Positions 9,650 to 21,772 of a stretch of 64,000 bases of DNA are shown one piece after another. Each line of letters starts with the position of its first letter. Position 1 is the first letter of the stretch. The notes beneath the pieces were generated by a model. It ran no database searches. It was given only the letters and a program-made list of their open reading frames with translations, and was not told where the DNA came from. Made by a program: the position numbers and the translations under genes. The DNA lies in assembly GCF_004745945.1 (NCBI RefSeq), contig NZ_SRLE01000006.1, forward strand, positions 434,001 to 498,000, given 5' to 3'. The stretch is from Mangrovimicrobium sediminis. GTDB lineage: Bacteria; Pseudomonadota; Gammaproteobacteria; Pseudomonadales; Halieaceae.

Positions 9650-10525
9650 TCAGTTCGAATTCGGGGTCTGGCTCTGGAAGTAGGTTTTCACCTGGTCGGC
9701 GATCGAGCGCCGCCAGGGCATCTGCTTGATGGCGAAGGTATTGCGCAACCGGCTGCAATCCAGCGAGCGGTTGAGCGGCGGCGCCGCCTTGTCCAGGGAA
9801 TCGAGTTCCACCGCGTCCGCGCTGAAGTCGGAAAACTGTGAGGCGGAGGCGAGAATCGCCTCGGCGAATTCATAATAGGTGGCGGTCTCGGAACTGCAGT
9901 AGTGGTAGGTGCCCCAGACCTCGGCGCCGGTGCTGAGCTGGTCGAGCACCGCGGAGATCACCCGCGCGCCATCGGTGCAGGCCACCGGGCAGCCGCGCAG
10001 GTTGTTGTCCAGCACCAGGCTCTCGCCGCGGATCATCTCGCCGAGCATCTGGGTGACCAGGTTGGCGCCCTCGCTGGCGAACACCGGACCCAGGCGCAGG
10101 ATCAGGTGGCGCTCGCAGTGCTCGCGCACCACGTCCTCGGCGTCGGCCATCAGGCGGCCGATCTCGCTGTCGTTGTCCGGCGCATCCGCCTCGTTGTACA
10201 TGCGGTCCAGCTTGCCGGAGAACACCCGCGCGCTGGACACGAACAGCAGCGCGGCCTTGTCCCGCGAGCAGGACTTCGCCACCCAGCGGGCGCGCTTGAG
10301 GTCGAGCTCGACGATCTCCTGGCCGCCGTCGGCCACCGCCTCGACGCGGATGTCCACCACCACATCGGCCTGGGCGCGGCGCACCGCTTTCTTGGCGTGG
10401 CGCTCGCTTTTCCAGCGCGAGGCGGAGCGCGTCATGCACACGAGCTCGTGCCTGCCGAGCTCTACCAGCAGCTCTGTCAGCGAGCGCCCCAGGGGGCTGT
10501 CCGAACCGAGAATGAGTACCCGCAC
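9650..10525 (-). CDS. Degenerate RmlD-like / SDR-fold protein
   Basis: A 291-residue protein with the extended short-chain dehydrogenase fold: an N-terminal nucleotide-binding loop GSDSPLG (residues 7-13), a LLFVSSARVFSG strand and a substrate domain resembling dTDP-4-dehydrorhamnose reductase. Where active members have YGRSK, this protein has IGRLM (residues 122-126), so both the catalytic Tyr and Lys are missing. The first loop is also not a standard GxxGxxG. It starts at GTG with an AGGA motif. It may bind a nucleotide cofactor or act as a non-catalytic partner. It lies between ssb and moaB on the same strand, and that context gives no clear role. Confidence 0.75.
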   Translation of the reverse strand: MRVLILGSDSPLGRSLTELLVELGRHELVCMTRSASRWKSERHAKKAVRRAQADVVVDIRVEAVADGGQEIVELDLKRARWVAKSCSRDKAALLFVSSARVFSGKLDRMYNEADAPDNDSEIGRLMADAEDVVREHCERHLILRLGPVFASEGANLVTQMLGEMIRGESLVLDNNLRGCPVACTDGARVISAVLDQLSTGAEVWGTYHYCSSETATYYEFAEAILASASQFSDFSADAVELDSLDKAAPPLNRSLDCSRLRNTFAIKQMPWRRSIADQVKTYFQSQTPNSN

Positions 10526-10653
10526 GCGTTCCTGTCCAGGGGCGAAAGATTCAGGAGAAAGTTACCACACTTGCGGCCGTCGGGAGTGCGCAAAAGGGCG
10601 TTCCGCGGCCACCGGATCCGGCGCGCCCGCGCGGGGCCGCCGGGGAGCGACAA

Positions 10654-11172
10654 TCAGAACGGGATATCGTCGTCGAAGTCGTTGAAATCCTGCGCCGGGG
10701 CGGCCTGTGGTGCCGGGGATGGGGACGGCGAGGCCGAACCGCCGCCGGCCTGCTTGCCGTAGTTGCCGGCGGGGGCGCTCTGGTTGTAGTTGTAATTGTC
10801 GCCGCCGCCCTGGCCACCGGGGCGGCTGTCGAGCATCTGCATCTCGTTGACGACGATCTCGGTGGTGTAGCGGTCCTGGCCGTCCTGGCCCTGCCACTTG
10901 CGCGTCTGCAGGCTGCCCTCGACAAACACCTTGGAGCCCTTCTTCAGGTATTCGCCGGCGATCTGGCCCAGCTTGTAGGCGCCGCGGTCGCGGAACACCA
11001 CGCGGTGCCACTCGGTGCGCTCGCGCTGCTCGCCGGTCTGCTTGTCGCGCCAGGTCTCGCTGGTGGCGATGCTCGCGTTGGTCAGCGCCGTGCCATCCGG
11101 GAAAAACCGCGTCTCGGGATCATTGCCCAGGTTGCCGATCAGGATGACCTTGTTGACGCCGCGCTGTGCCAT
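10654..11172 (-). CDS. ssb: Single-stranded DNA-binding protein
   Basis: Coats single-stranded DNA in replication, repair and recombination. The N-terminal OB fold (residues 1-110, beginning [16 protein letters not shown]) is followed by a Gly/Gln/Ser/Pro-rich linker and the acidic tip DFDDDIPF that docks partner proteins. The length of 172 residues is normal. A TATAGT -10-like element lies at 11220-11225 on the minus strand, about 40 bp before the start. No LexA-type CTGT-N8-ACAG box is visible upstream. The order uvrA, MFS, ssb is the pseudomonad arrangement. Confidence 0.97.
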   Translation of the reverse strand: MAQRGVNKVILIGNLGNDPETRFFPDGTALTNASIATSETWRDKQTGEQRERTEWHRVVFRDRGAYKLGQIAGEYLKKGSKVFVEGSLQTRKWQGQDGQDRYTTEIVVNEMQMLDSRPGGQGGGDNYNYNQSAPAGNYGKQAGGGSASPSPSPAPQAAPAQDFNDFDDDIPF

Positions 11173-11317
11173 GGAGAACCCTCGTGCCGTGTGGAAATTG
11201 ACGCTGAAACAGATGCGGGACTATAGCAATCCCGCCGGTCAATTGCGACAGCAAAGCCGGGCGCGAGAGCTCGTCACGAGAGCCGGTTACAACAGCCAGG
11301 CGCGGACGCCGGCAGGA

Positions 11318-12508
11318 CTACTCGGTGATGACCGCGGCCGAGGGCGCAGGCACCGCGCCGCTGGGCGCGAACAGCAGCCACCAGACCAGTGCCAGCGCCG
11401 CGCAGCCGGCGGCGAGGCCGGCGGGGCCGCCCACCCGCAGCATCCAGCCGCCGGCGGCGCCGCCGGCGAAGGCGCCGAGGAACTGGCAGGTGGAGAACAG
11501 GCCCAGGGCGGTGCCCTTGCCTTCGGGGGCCACCACCTTGCTGACCAGCGAGGGCAGGGTCGCCTCGAGGAAGTTGAAGCCGGTGAAGAACAGCAGCATG
11601 CCGAGGTAGACCACCGGCGCAGCGGGAGCAAAGACCACCGCGGGGATTGCCGCCAGTAGCAGGCCGATCGCCAGCAGGAACATGCCGTGCATGTGGCCGC
11701 GCCGCTCAGCGGCGATCATCATCGGCACCATGCACACGATGGACAGGAGCAGCGCCGGCAGGTAGACCATCCAGTGGCTGTCGCGGGGCAGGCCGGCGAT
11801 ATCGCGCAGCGCGCCCGGTACCACCAGGAACAGCGCCATCAGGGTGAAATGCAGCGCGAAGATCGCGAAGTTGAGCCTGCGCAGGCCCGGGTCGGCGAGG
11901 GTGCGGCGCACCAGCGGGCTGCGCACACCGACATCGCGGTGGCGGTGCGCCGGCGGCGGCGTGGGTACGCGCCCGAGCACGATGGCGATACCGACCAGCG
12001 CCAGCAGCGCATTGAACCAGAACACCCCGTGCAGGCCGGCGACCCCGGCCACCAGCGGGCCGAGCACCAGGGCCAGGGCGAAGGTCACGCCGATGCTCAT
12101 GCCGAGGATGGCCATCGCCTTGGTGCGCTGCTCGTGGCCGGTGAGGTCCGCCAGCAGCGCCATGACCGTGCTGGCGATGGCGCCGGCCCCCTGGAGGGCA
12201 CGGCCGAGAATAATCACATAGATGTTGTCGGCCAGCGCCGCGACCACGCTGCCCAGGGCGAACACCAGCAGGCCGCCAATAATGACCGGCTTGCGCCCCA
12301 ACTGGTCGGACAGCCAGCCCAGCGGAATCTGCAGCAGCGCCTGGCTCAGGCCATAGGCGCCCAGGGCCAGGCCGATAGTCACCGGCCCCGCGCCGGGCAC
12401 GTCCGCGGCGTACAGCGCCAGCAGCGGCAGCACCATGAAGAGGCCGAGCATGCGAAAGCTGTAGAGCGTCGCCAGGGAGCTGACGGTGCGCCGCTCCTGG
12501 GGCGTCAT
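11318..12508 (-). CDS. Major facilitator superfamily transporter, YajR-like
   Basis: Inner-membrane transporter of 396 residues with about twelve predicted transmembrane helices. The MFS signature between helices 2 and 3 is visible as GWLSDQLGRKPVIIGG. The open frame runs 43 codons further upstream; the ATG at 12508 (MTPQERR) is chosen because the family begins there, just before the first helix containing FRMLGLFMVLPLLALY. It lies between ssb and the divergent uvrA. Substrate unknown; related proteins are annotated as drug-efflux-type transporters from homology alone. Confidence 0.88.
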   Translation of the reverse strand: MTPQERRTVSSLATLYSFRMLGLFMVLPLLALYAADVPGAGPVTIGLALGAYGLSQALLQIPLGWLSDQLGRKPVIIGGLLVFALGSVVAALADNIYVIILGRALQGAGAIASTVMALLADLTGHEQRTKAMAILGMSIGVTFALALVLGPLVAGVAGLHGVFWFNALLALVGIAIVLGRVPTPPPAHRHRDVGVRSPLVRRTLADPGLRRLNFAIFALHFTLMALFLVVPGALRDIAGLPRDSHWMVYLPALLLSIVCMVPMMIAAERRGHMHGMFLLAIGLLLAAIPAVVFAPAAPVVYLGMLLFFTGFNFLEATLPSLVSKVVAPEGKGTALGLFSTCQFLGAFAGGAAGGWMLRVGGPAGLAAGCAALALVWWLLFAPSGAVPAPSAAVITE

Positions 12509-12631
12509 GGGGTTTTCGGTGATCACGGGAGAAACATCGTTGGATTCCGACCCATGATAGCAGTTTCCCGGGCGCCACACACGCGGGCAGGGCCTCCGGC
12601 GGACTGCCCGGCGCGCCAGATACACCGCGCT

Positions 12632-12661
12632 TTGCATGACGCACCGCGCTGTGCCTATACT
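12632..12661 (+). promoter_or_regulatory. Probable sigma-70 promoter of uvrA with flanking direct repeats
   Basis: TTGCAT and TATACT separated by 18 bp, with uvrA starting about 30 bp downstream of the expected transcription start. Two 13-bp direct repeats, CACCGCGCT(T/G)TGC, begin at 12623 and 12642, one covering the -35 and the other the spacer; a regulator could bind there. No LexA box was found. Confidence 0.55.
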
Positions 12662-12696
12662 TTCCTGTTTCGGCTTGCGAGCGGTATTACCCGGCG

Positions 12697-15549
<2,853 letters not shown>

Positions 15550-15577
15550 GACTGGCCGCGAGACGGGTATTCGGGGC

Positions 15578-15605
15578 TTGACTCCGGGCCAGCGCCCGAT
15601 ACTAT
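15578..15605 (+). promoter_or_regulatory. Promoter of tRNA-Thr
   Basis: TTGACT and TACTAT separated by 16 bp, ending 18 bp before the tRNA. A GC-rich stretch follows the -10, as is common for stable-RNA promoters. Confidence 0.5.
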
Positions 15606-15623
15606 AGCCAGCCTCCGACCATT

Positions 15624-15699
<76 letters not shown>

Positions 15700-15723
15700 T
15701 TTCCCTTCTCCGGACCCGCCGGA

Positions 15724-16053
15724 TTACTGGGGCAGCGTTTCGTAAATCTTCTGGAAATGCCGATCTGCGAACGCTGCGCCGGGTTCTTCCAGAATACACT
15801 CGACCACACTCAGCACAGGTACCGCCTGCCCCAGGGACGGTGTGAACGCCTTGAGCTTCGTGGCCACTTCGCGCGCCTCGCGCAGGGTATCCGCCGGCAC
15901 CACGACCAGACCCGGACCCGAGGCAGTTATCGCCTGGCACGCATAGCGGTGCAACGGCTTCTCAAGCTTGGCCCGGGCGGCGCCCGCAGTCGACGACAGG
16001 CCAACCAGCAGCGCGAGCGAGCCCAATTGAATAACGGCTTTGATATTTTTCAC
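15724..16053 (-). CDS. Small secreted protein of unknown function
   Basis: Predicted exported protein of 109 residues. The GTG start is chosen because it has AGGAG nine bases upstream and gives a clear signal peptide (MKNIKAVIQLGSLALLVG, cleavage after about AGA). The mature part has no family I recognise; it holds two cysteines (YACQ and VECI) that could form a disulphide, and ends HFQKIYETLPQ. It starts 22 bp after pilE on the same strand and is probably co-transcribed with the pilin operon, so a role in pilus assembly or the envelope is possible but not shown. Confidence 0.7.
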   Translation of the reverse strand: MKNIKAVIQLGSLALLVGLSSTAGAARAKLEKPLHRYACQAITASGPGLVVVPADTLREAREVATKLKAFTPSLGQAVPVLSVVECILEEPGAAFADRHFQKIYETLPQ

Positions 16054-16075
16054 GATTTGATTCTCCTGTCGGCAG

Positions 16076-16504
16076 TTACCAGCAGTAGTCGTCCCCTGAA
16101 GTACCGGTAACCGACTTGGATCCATCGGAGTTCAGGATAAAGTTGCCACAGCGCCCGTCGTCATCCTGCGCACCACCGGGAACCGGTGTCGCCGTCAGGG
16201 TGTAACAGGTTCCCAGGGAACCGGTCGGACAGGCGGCCATAGATATCTGGTAGTAGCCTTCCTCCGATCGGAACGGGGTCGGCATACCAATATCGTTGGG
16301 GTCGCTGGTATAGGTGGAGCGGTCCAGCATGAACCGCTCCTGCCTGTTGGCCGCGTCCTGCAGCGCCGACTTGGCGTCGGCGCGCTTGCCCTTGCGCAGG
16401 GCCTCCTGGTAACTCGGCAGGGCCACGCCCGCCAGGATCCCGATGATGACCACGACGATCATCAGTTCCATCAAGGTAAAGCCTCGATTGAATTGTGCGT
16501 TCAC
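16076..16504 (-). CDS. pilE: Type IV minor pilin PilE
   Basis: Type IV pilin-like protein of 142 residues. The prepilin leader ends in Gly and the mature end is FTLMELMIVVVIIGILAGVA, with Glu at position 5. Several C-terminal cysteines (CPTG, TCYT, GRCG, DYCW) can form disulphides. GTG at 16504 is chosen since it gives a short leader (MNAQFNRG) and has GAGG upstream, with only 2 bp between the pilY1 stop and this start. Minor pilins of this operon prime pilus assembly and sit at the pilus tip with PilY1. Confidence 0.9.
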   Translation of the reverse strand: MNAQFNRGFTLMELMIVVVIIGILAGVALPSYQEALRKGKRADAKSALQDAANRQERFMLDRSTYTSDPNDIGMPTPFRSEEGYYQISMAACPTGSLGTCYTLTATPVPGGAQDDDGRCGNFILNSDGSKSVTGTSGDDYCW

Positions 16505-16506
16505 CG

Positions 16507-19500
16507 TCAGTAATCCTCGCGGTACCAGTAGTTTCCGTAGGGCGCGGGCAGGTCGGCACCGATGTCGCACACACCACCCCGGCAGGAGGGCGGATCGTTC
16601 GGGTCCGACGGACCATCGGAGCTGGAGCCCGGGGGCAGCAGGATCCGGATCTTACCATCTCTGCCCACGTGCACCGAGGGGGTATCCGGCATGACCGGAC
16701 CCAGCTGGATGGTATCCCGCTTGCCATCGTAGATGTCCACGAAGTACAGCTTGCCCTCGCCCGCCCGGATACCACAGACCTCGATATCGTTGGGGTCGGC
16801 GACGACCGAGTTCGGGTCGTTCGGGCTGTAAGTAGTGAAGGTCGTGGTGCCGCGGATGGTCACCGAATCCGACAGCGACTTCTCGCCATACCCGTCCAGG
16901 CGCAGTTTCCAGCCCGGTGCCTCGATGAAGTCCAGGCGCGCAGCGGCGATTTCGTTCGGGTCGCCCGTGTTGAGGCTGTCGCTGGTGATGTCGAACAGAG
17001 CGCTGTTGCCATTGATATCGGGGTCGATGATCGGCAGGGTACAGCGATTGTCCAGCGGCGTCGGCGGATCCGTCGGCTGGCAGTCCGACACCGAGGGCGC
17101 GGGAGTGCTGTACAGGCCAGTCTGGTAATCCCGGAGCATGTAGAAGTAGTTCTCAACTGTGCTCTCCAGCGGATGCGCGCGGTCGCCGCTGCCGAGAAGG
17201 ATGGCATCGACAGCCTCGCTGTCCAGGCGGATGCGCACGATATCGGGCGAGCCGAAGAAGCGCCGGTCGCCGGTCGCGGTCCCGTTATTGAGATCGGCGA
17301 GCTGGGTGAAGTACCAGGTCTCACTACCTGCATTCACCGGCAGCTTACTGCCCATATCCACACGCCATACGTTGCCGCCGGCGTCGCCAAAGTACAGGCG
17401 GTCGGTCAGTCCATCACCGTTGCTGTCCAGCACGGAGACCCTGCCCGGCACTGAATGCTCCAGTCCGCTGGCCTGCAGGTTGATAGATGAGCCATCCGCC
17501 GGGGTCACGCTGCGCACCAGGACACCGGTTTCGGCATCCACGATGAACACGCCGCGCCCAACGGTGTCGGGATCGACAATACCGCTGTCGTCCTTGTTGG
17601 GGTCGTAACCCGCACCGAAGACCACCACCGGCTTGGGTTCCCCCTCGCCGTCCACGTAGCCCGGGATGAAGGTCGCCACCGGCTCGGAGAAGGTCATGGC
17701 CATCTCGCCCATATCGTCGTTGGGATCCTCGGGGGATTTCATCCACATGAAGGACGGGCTATCCGGGTTGGAAATATCCAGCGCGTAGATCTGCTCACCA
17801 CCGCGGCGCATACCCAGGAAGATCCAGGCGATGTCACCGTCGACGTCGGACAGGGTACCGTCGCCATTGACGTCCTTGCGGTAGAGCGCGGGACGCAGGT
17901 CCATGCCGTACACGCGATTGATGGAATTGTCGTTGATCCGGCGCTTGTGCAGGATGGGCGCGAGTTCCTTGGGGAAGAACGCCCAGTCTTCCTGGCCGTC
18001 AGCGTCGTCGAACATATGCACGAAGCCCGCGTTGGTGCCGACCACGATGCGCAGGTCCGGATTGTTCGGGTCGGCGCCGCCGTAGTTCACCACCACCGGC
18101 TGGCTGTGCAGGATATCGCCGACGATCCAGCTGCGCGGATCGCCGGTAACCACTCCGCCCTCAATCTTGAAGCCGCGACCGTAGGCCAGCGCGTAGGCGA
18201 AATCCGCAGCGTTGTTCACACCGAAGTAGGAGTAGAGGCCGGCGTCGTCGGCGGCACCCACGGCATCGGCGGACAGGTTGGCGGCGCTGAAGGTTTCCAA
18301 CGCACCGCCTGTGCCGGTATTGGTCAGGATCGTGCGACTGGCCGGGTCGCGGGCGGCGAGCAGCGCACCGACACCGCCGGTCGCCACGGCACCACCATCG
18401 GTGCTGCTCCAGTAGGTACTGATATTGTCGGCAATGTAGCCGGTCTCGGCATCGATAGCGGGAGCGCCGAACTTGTCGACGATAGTCGCGGTACCATCGT
18501 TGCCGATTTCGAGCTTGAGTTTCTTGACGTTGCCGCGCCAGTCCACCCGCTCGTCCGGCTTGAACATCGCATAATAGACGTCGTCCAGGCTCTCGGTGCG
18601 CGTGAAGGTGTCGACCGCCACCGCCGGCGAGGTGAACGTGGAGTCGGTATCCCAGATGGCGAGCAGGATCTCCCGGAAGGCGCTGGCGAGAGTGTCAGCG
18701 TTGTCCGCTTCGTAATAGCCGGGCAGTTCTTCGCCATCCTCTGTATAGCGCTTACCGGTCGCCGCCTGCTCGAGCAACGCCTGCTGGGTATCGAAACCGA
18801 TGGTATAGGTGATCGCGTGCTGACCGCCGTTGCTGGAATCGCCGTCCAGGTCGCTGTGGAACATGTAATCGGTGATTGCCGGCAGGCAGCTGTTGCCCGG
18901 GTAGTCGTCGCAATCGTAAAGGTTGCCGTCCCGGTCCCGGAGGTTCTCGATCCTGGATACGGCGTTGCCGTCGTTGGTCGGCGCACCGTCCGTCATGATG
19001 ATCAGGTAGATTTCATCACATTGCACTTCAGGGGCTATGTAGTTGCTGCCATCCTCTGCTGCCGTATCCCGGGCGGGGTAGCCGGTATTGGTCGAACCCT
19101 GTTCAAGCCCGTAGAACACGCTCTGGCCACTGAAGTAGCGATACACCTCATAGGTGGCCTCGCACAGCGGCGTCCAGGTGTCCCCGTCCAGGTTATTGAT
19201 GATATTGACGACGTTGGAGCGGTCGCTAACAGTCATGTTCTCGATGATGCGCGAGACAATCCGGCCGCCGTCATCGCTACTGCCGCTGTTCGTGTTGAAT
19301 ACGCCGAGTCCGAAATCAACGGAAGTGTTAGTGTTGACGAAGTCAGTAATAACCCGCTGCGCAACCTCGAGACGCGTCTCGACTGTCGACAGGGCCTCGT
19401 CCGTATACCAGTTCATGTAGTTCGCGGTAAATAACGTGTAGGCATTGCGTCCCCAGTCGACATTGGAGTCGTCGCGATCAGCACTGTACTCGCTGCCGTC

Positions 19501-20178
19501 CGAGACACCATCGACGGGGTAACCATCGGGCTCGACACCGCCATTGTCGGGATTGCTATTGGTAAAGTCCGCCTCACATTCGACGTGGTCGGGGTTGTGT
19601 ACCGAGTCGCTGGGCGCCTCCCAGGAACCTGCAATCTCGACGTCGGTACACGTTTCGCTACCGCGCTGATAATCGAGTCTGCCTCGGTTATTTCGATAGC
19701 ACCACCCTGGATATGAACGGCTGGGACGATATCCGGCGGGACAGGAAAACTCGCAGACCCGCTGTGTCGAGGAGTTACTCCAGAACCGCACCTTGGTCGT
19801 CGCACTCTGGCCCTGAGTCTCCAGTGCGTCGTAGGACTCACCACAGCGGTTCTTGTCTTCGTAAAACCACTGGTCGCGGTCATTGTAGTTGGTAGGCGGA
19901 TCAGCATCGTCGGACCAGTAGATCTTGCCGTCGTCATAGTCGCCGGAGTAGACCGTATTGGGGTCATACGGCACACGCGAGGTCACGTTGTTGCTGGTCA
20001 TACTGCCCGAGTTATCGAACAGGATGAGGACCTTGGGCCGCACGGTGGCGTTTACCGAGTCACCGGTGGTGGTGAAGATATCGGTATCGTCGGCATACAC
20101 CCTGCCGGACAGCGCCATCATGATGGCAACCACAAATGCCATGCCCCACAGCAGGCTATCGCGAGCTGATACGTTCAT
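16507..20178 (-). CDS. pilY1: Type IV pilus tip adhesin PilY1
   Basis: Large secreted protein (1223 residues) that, with minor pilins, promotes pilus extension and mediates adhesion and surface sensing. The signal peptide spans residues 1-29. A von Willebrand A-like domain starts near residue 48 with the metal-site motif DNSGS (Asp55). The C-terminal half is a PilC-type beta propeller with several calcium-type loops: DVNGDGTLSDVD, DPNKDDSGIVD and DSNGDGLTD. The ATG at 20178 has GGAGG eight bases upstream; an earlier in-frame ATG at 20277 has none. It is preceded by pilX (110-bp gap) and followed at once by pilE. Confidence 0.93.
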   Translation of the reverse strand: MNVSARDSLLWGMAFVVAIMMALSGRVYADDTDIFTTTGDSVNATVRPKVLILFDNSGSMTSNNVTSRVPYDPNTVYSGDYDDGKIYWSDDADPPTNYNDRDQWFYEDKNRCGESYDALETQGQSATTKVRFWSNSSTQRVCEFSCPAGYRPSRSYPGWCYRNNRGRLDYQRGSETCTDVEIAGSWEAPSDSVHNPDHVECEADFTNSNPDNGGVEPDGYPVDGVSDGSEYSADRDDSNVDWGRNAYTLFTANYMNWYTDEALSTVETRLEVAQRVITDFVNTNTSVDFGLGVFNTNSGSSDDGGRIVSRIIENMTVSDRSNVVNIINNLDGDTWTPLCEATYEVYRYFSGQSVFYGLEQGSTNTGYPARDTAAEDGSNYIAPEVQCDEIYLIIMTDGAPTNDGNAVSRIENLRDRDGNLYDCDDYPGNSCLPAITDYMFHSDLDGDSSNGGQHAITYTIGFDTQQALLEQAATGKRYTEDGEELPGYYEADNADTLASAFREILLAIWDTDSTFTSPAVAVDTFTRTESLDDVYYAMFKPDERVDWRGNVKKLKLEIGNDGTATIVDKFGAPAIDAETGYIADNISTYWSSTDGGAVATGGVGALLAARDPASRTILTNTGTGGALETFSAANLSADAVGAADDAGLYSYFGVNNAADFAYALAYGRGFKIEGGVVTGDPRSWIVGDILHSQPVVVNYGGADPNNPDLRIVVGTNAGFVHMFDDADGQEDWAFFPKELAPILHKRRINDNSINRVYGMDLRPALYRKDVNGDGTLSDVDGDIAWIFLGMRRGGEQIYALDISNPDSPSFMWMKSPEDPNDDMGEMAMTFSEPVATFIPGYVDGEGEPKPVVVFGAGYDPNKDDSGIVDPDTVGRGVFIVDAETGVLVRSVTPADGSSINLQASGLEHSVPGRVSVLDSNGDGLTDRLYFGDAGGNVWRVDMGSKLPVNAGSETWYFTQLADLNNGTATGDRRFFGSPDIVRIRLDSEAVDAILLGSGDRAHPLESTVENYFYMLRDYQTGLYSTPAPSVSDCQPTDPPTPLDNRCTLPIIDPDINGNSALFDITSDSLNTGDPNEIAAARLDFIEAPGWKLRLDGYGEKSLSDSVTIRGTTTFTTYSPNDPNSVVADPNDIEVCGIRAGEGKLYFVDIYDGKRDTIQLGPVMPDTPSVHVGRDGKIRILLPPGSSSDGPSDPNDPPSCRGGVCDIGADLPAPYGNYWYREDY

Positions 20179-20288
20179 TGTTTTCCCCTCCGCGGCTCTT
20201 GCTGCCGACACCTGGCTCTGGCGCACCATACCGGTATTCCAAAACCCTTGTTGTGTTCTCACATGTTGACTGGCCATGCTTTTTTTAC

Positions 20289-20777
20289 CTATCTCGAAGT
20301 CAGCACGCTCTTGACCACACCCAGGGATATCCGGGTGCGGGCGCGCTCTGGAATTTCATGCTCGGCATCCACCTGGTAATAGTCACAGGAGAAAGTACCA
20401 ACGCTGCTGCCATCGCGCTCAAAACGCGGCCGCGGGCAAGCCGCCTCGGTAGCGCGCAGGGTGAGTTGCGCCTCCACATTGGTCGGGTCGCGCAATTTGG
20501 CCAACGGAGTGCTGTTCGCCGCGAACGGGTTGACGGGCTGGGCGCTGGCCGTAAATGGGTCGTCGGCTGTGCCGGCCAGCGCCAGGGCGCCGAAAGCTGC
20601 CGCATCTGCCGCCTGCTGCGAATGATTCTGGTCCTGCAAATTGCCGGAAGCACGCAGGCTCAGGGCACTGTTGCGCGCCGCCGTCACACTGATAATCGTG
20701 ACGATCAACAGGAAAATGAGCGACACCACCAGGGCGACGCCGCGCTGCCGGTTCGCGGGGGACTTGCTATGTCTCAT
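20289..20777 (-). CDS. pilX: Type IV minor pilin PilX
   Basis: 162-residue minor pilin. The prepilin cleavage region is RQRG followed by VALVVSLIFLLIVTIISVTA; position 5 of the mature chain is Val rather than Glu, as in GspK-type tip pilins. An N-in helix and soluble domain with two cysteines follow. Its ATG overlaps the TGA of pilW (ATGA), so translation is coupled. Known relatives form a tip complex with PilV, PilW, FimU/FimT and PilY1. Confidence 0.88.
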   Translation of the reverse strand: MRHSKSPANRQRGVALVVSLIFLLIVTIISVTAARNSALSLRASGNLQDQNHSQQAADAAAFGALALAGTADDPFTASAQPVNPFAANSTPLAKLRDPTNVEAQLTLRATEAACPRPRFERDGSSVGTFSCDYYQVDAEHEIPERARTRISLGVVKSVLTSR

Positions 20778-21772
20778 ACGCCGCTCCGGATAAACAGGTT
20801 GGGATTGCGCAGGGTGACGCTACTGGACATCAGGAGGCGCCAATAGTGGTCGCCGCCTCCATCAACGATTGTGTCGCCGACTACGTAGCTTTTCTTGTTT
20901 TCATAACTGAATTCCTCATCTGCACTGCGCAGCAGCAGGAAAACCTCGACGATACCGATACTGTCCCAGCTGTCCCCGACCCCATCCAGGTAGCCATACT
21001 GATCGATATCTCCGTCGCCACTGCTGTCCCAGCCAAAGCGAAAGCGCATAACCTGGACACCCTGCACCATGTCCTCGGTCTGGATGGACATACCGGCGCC
21101 ATTCCAGGCCAGCGTCTTACGCACCAGGCTCGGCACACCTCCCTCGCGCACATAGAAAATCTGGAACTCGTAGGGCCAGGCTGTACCGCGCGCATAGATC
21201 TGGCCCGCGCCGACGTCCGGCGGCGTGTCGGCGCCATCCAGCAACAGGCCGCGCTCGGCATTGGCAATAAGATAAGTGGTCTTACCATCGAGGTCGTTGA
21301 ACGTGGTGACTTCGGCGTCGTTGGGATCCACTGCTGAATCTACCGGGTCCGGACGCAGGTATTTGACCAGGAGAACGTCGCTGCCAGGAACCGCGTCCGT
21401 GATGCAGCCGAACGCGTTACCACTACCATCCGCGGCCTGCGCAAAAATGTATCGCCGCATGTCGTAGGCTGCGCCGAAGCCGGTGCAATCGCCGGTGACT
21501 GCACTGAGGCTCGCATCCTGGTCGATATCCTGCAGGGCGACACCGCCGAAAAAGCCCGCGTGGCGCAGTGAGTCATTTAGAATCTGCAGGGCAAACCTGC
21601 CGCTGTCCGAAAGGATGATCGAGCGCTCGGTTTCCAGGTAGGAACGATTCGACGAAACGAAAACGAAGACTGCGCCACCGATCAGGATGCCGCCAAGCAG
21701 GCCAGCGACCATGAATTCGATCAGCGAGAAGCCCGACTGGCTGCGCTGCCTGAATGAGAAGTTATCCATCAT
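20774..21772 (-). CDS. pilW: Type IV minor pilin PilW
   Basis: Large minor pilin (332 residues; PilW members are usually 250-350). The N-terminus has the prepilin motif QSGFSLIEFMVAGLLGG with Glu5. The long C-terminal domain is typical of PilW and GspJ-like tip subunits. Two adjacent ATG codons overlap the TGA of pilV, and its own TGA overlaps the pilX start, giving a tightly coupled pilV-pilW-pilX block. Confidence 0.9.
   Translation of the reverse strand: MMDNFSFRQRSQSGFSLIEFMVAGLLGGILIGGAVFVFVSSNRSYLETERSIILSDSGRFALQILNDSLRHAGFFGGVALQDIDQDASLSAVTGDCTGFGAAYDMRRYIFAQAADGSGNAFGCITDAVPGSDVLLVKYLRPDPVDSAVDPNDAEVTTFNDLDGKTTYLIANAERGLLLDGADTPPDVGAGQIYARGTAWPYEFQIFYVREGGVPSLVRKTLAWNGAGMSIQTEDMVQGVQVMRFRFGWDSSGDGDIDQYGYLDGVGDSWDSIGIVEVFLLLRSADEEFSYENKKSYVVGDTIVDGGGDHYWRLLMSSSVTLRNPNLFIRSGV

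Noticed and set aside
11173-11317. SOS control of ssb
   Set aside because: No CTGT-N8-ACAG sequence is present in the upstream region.
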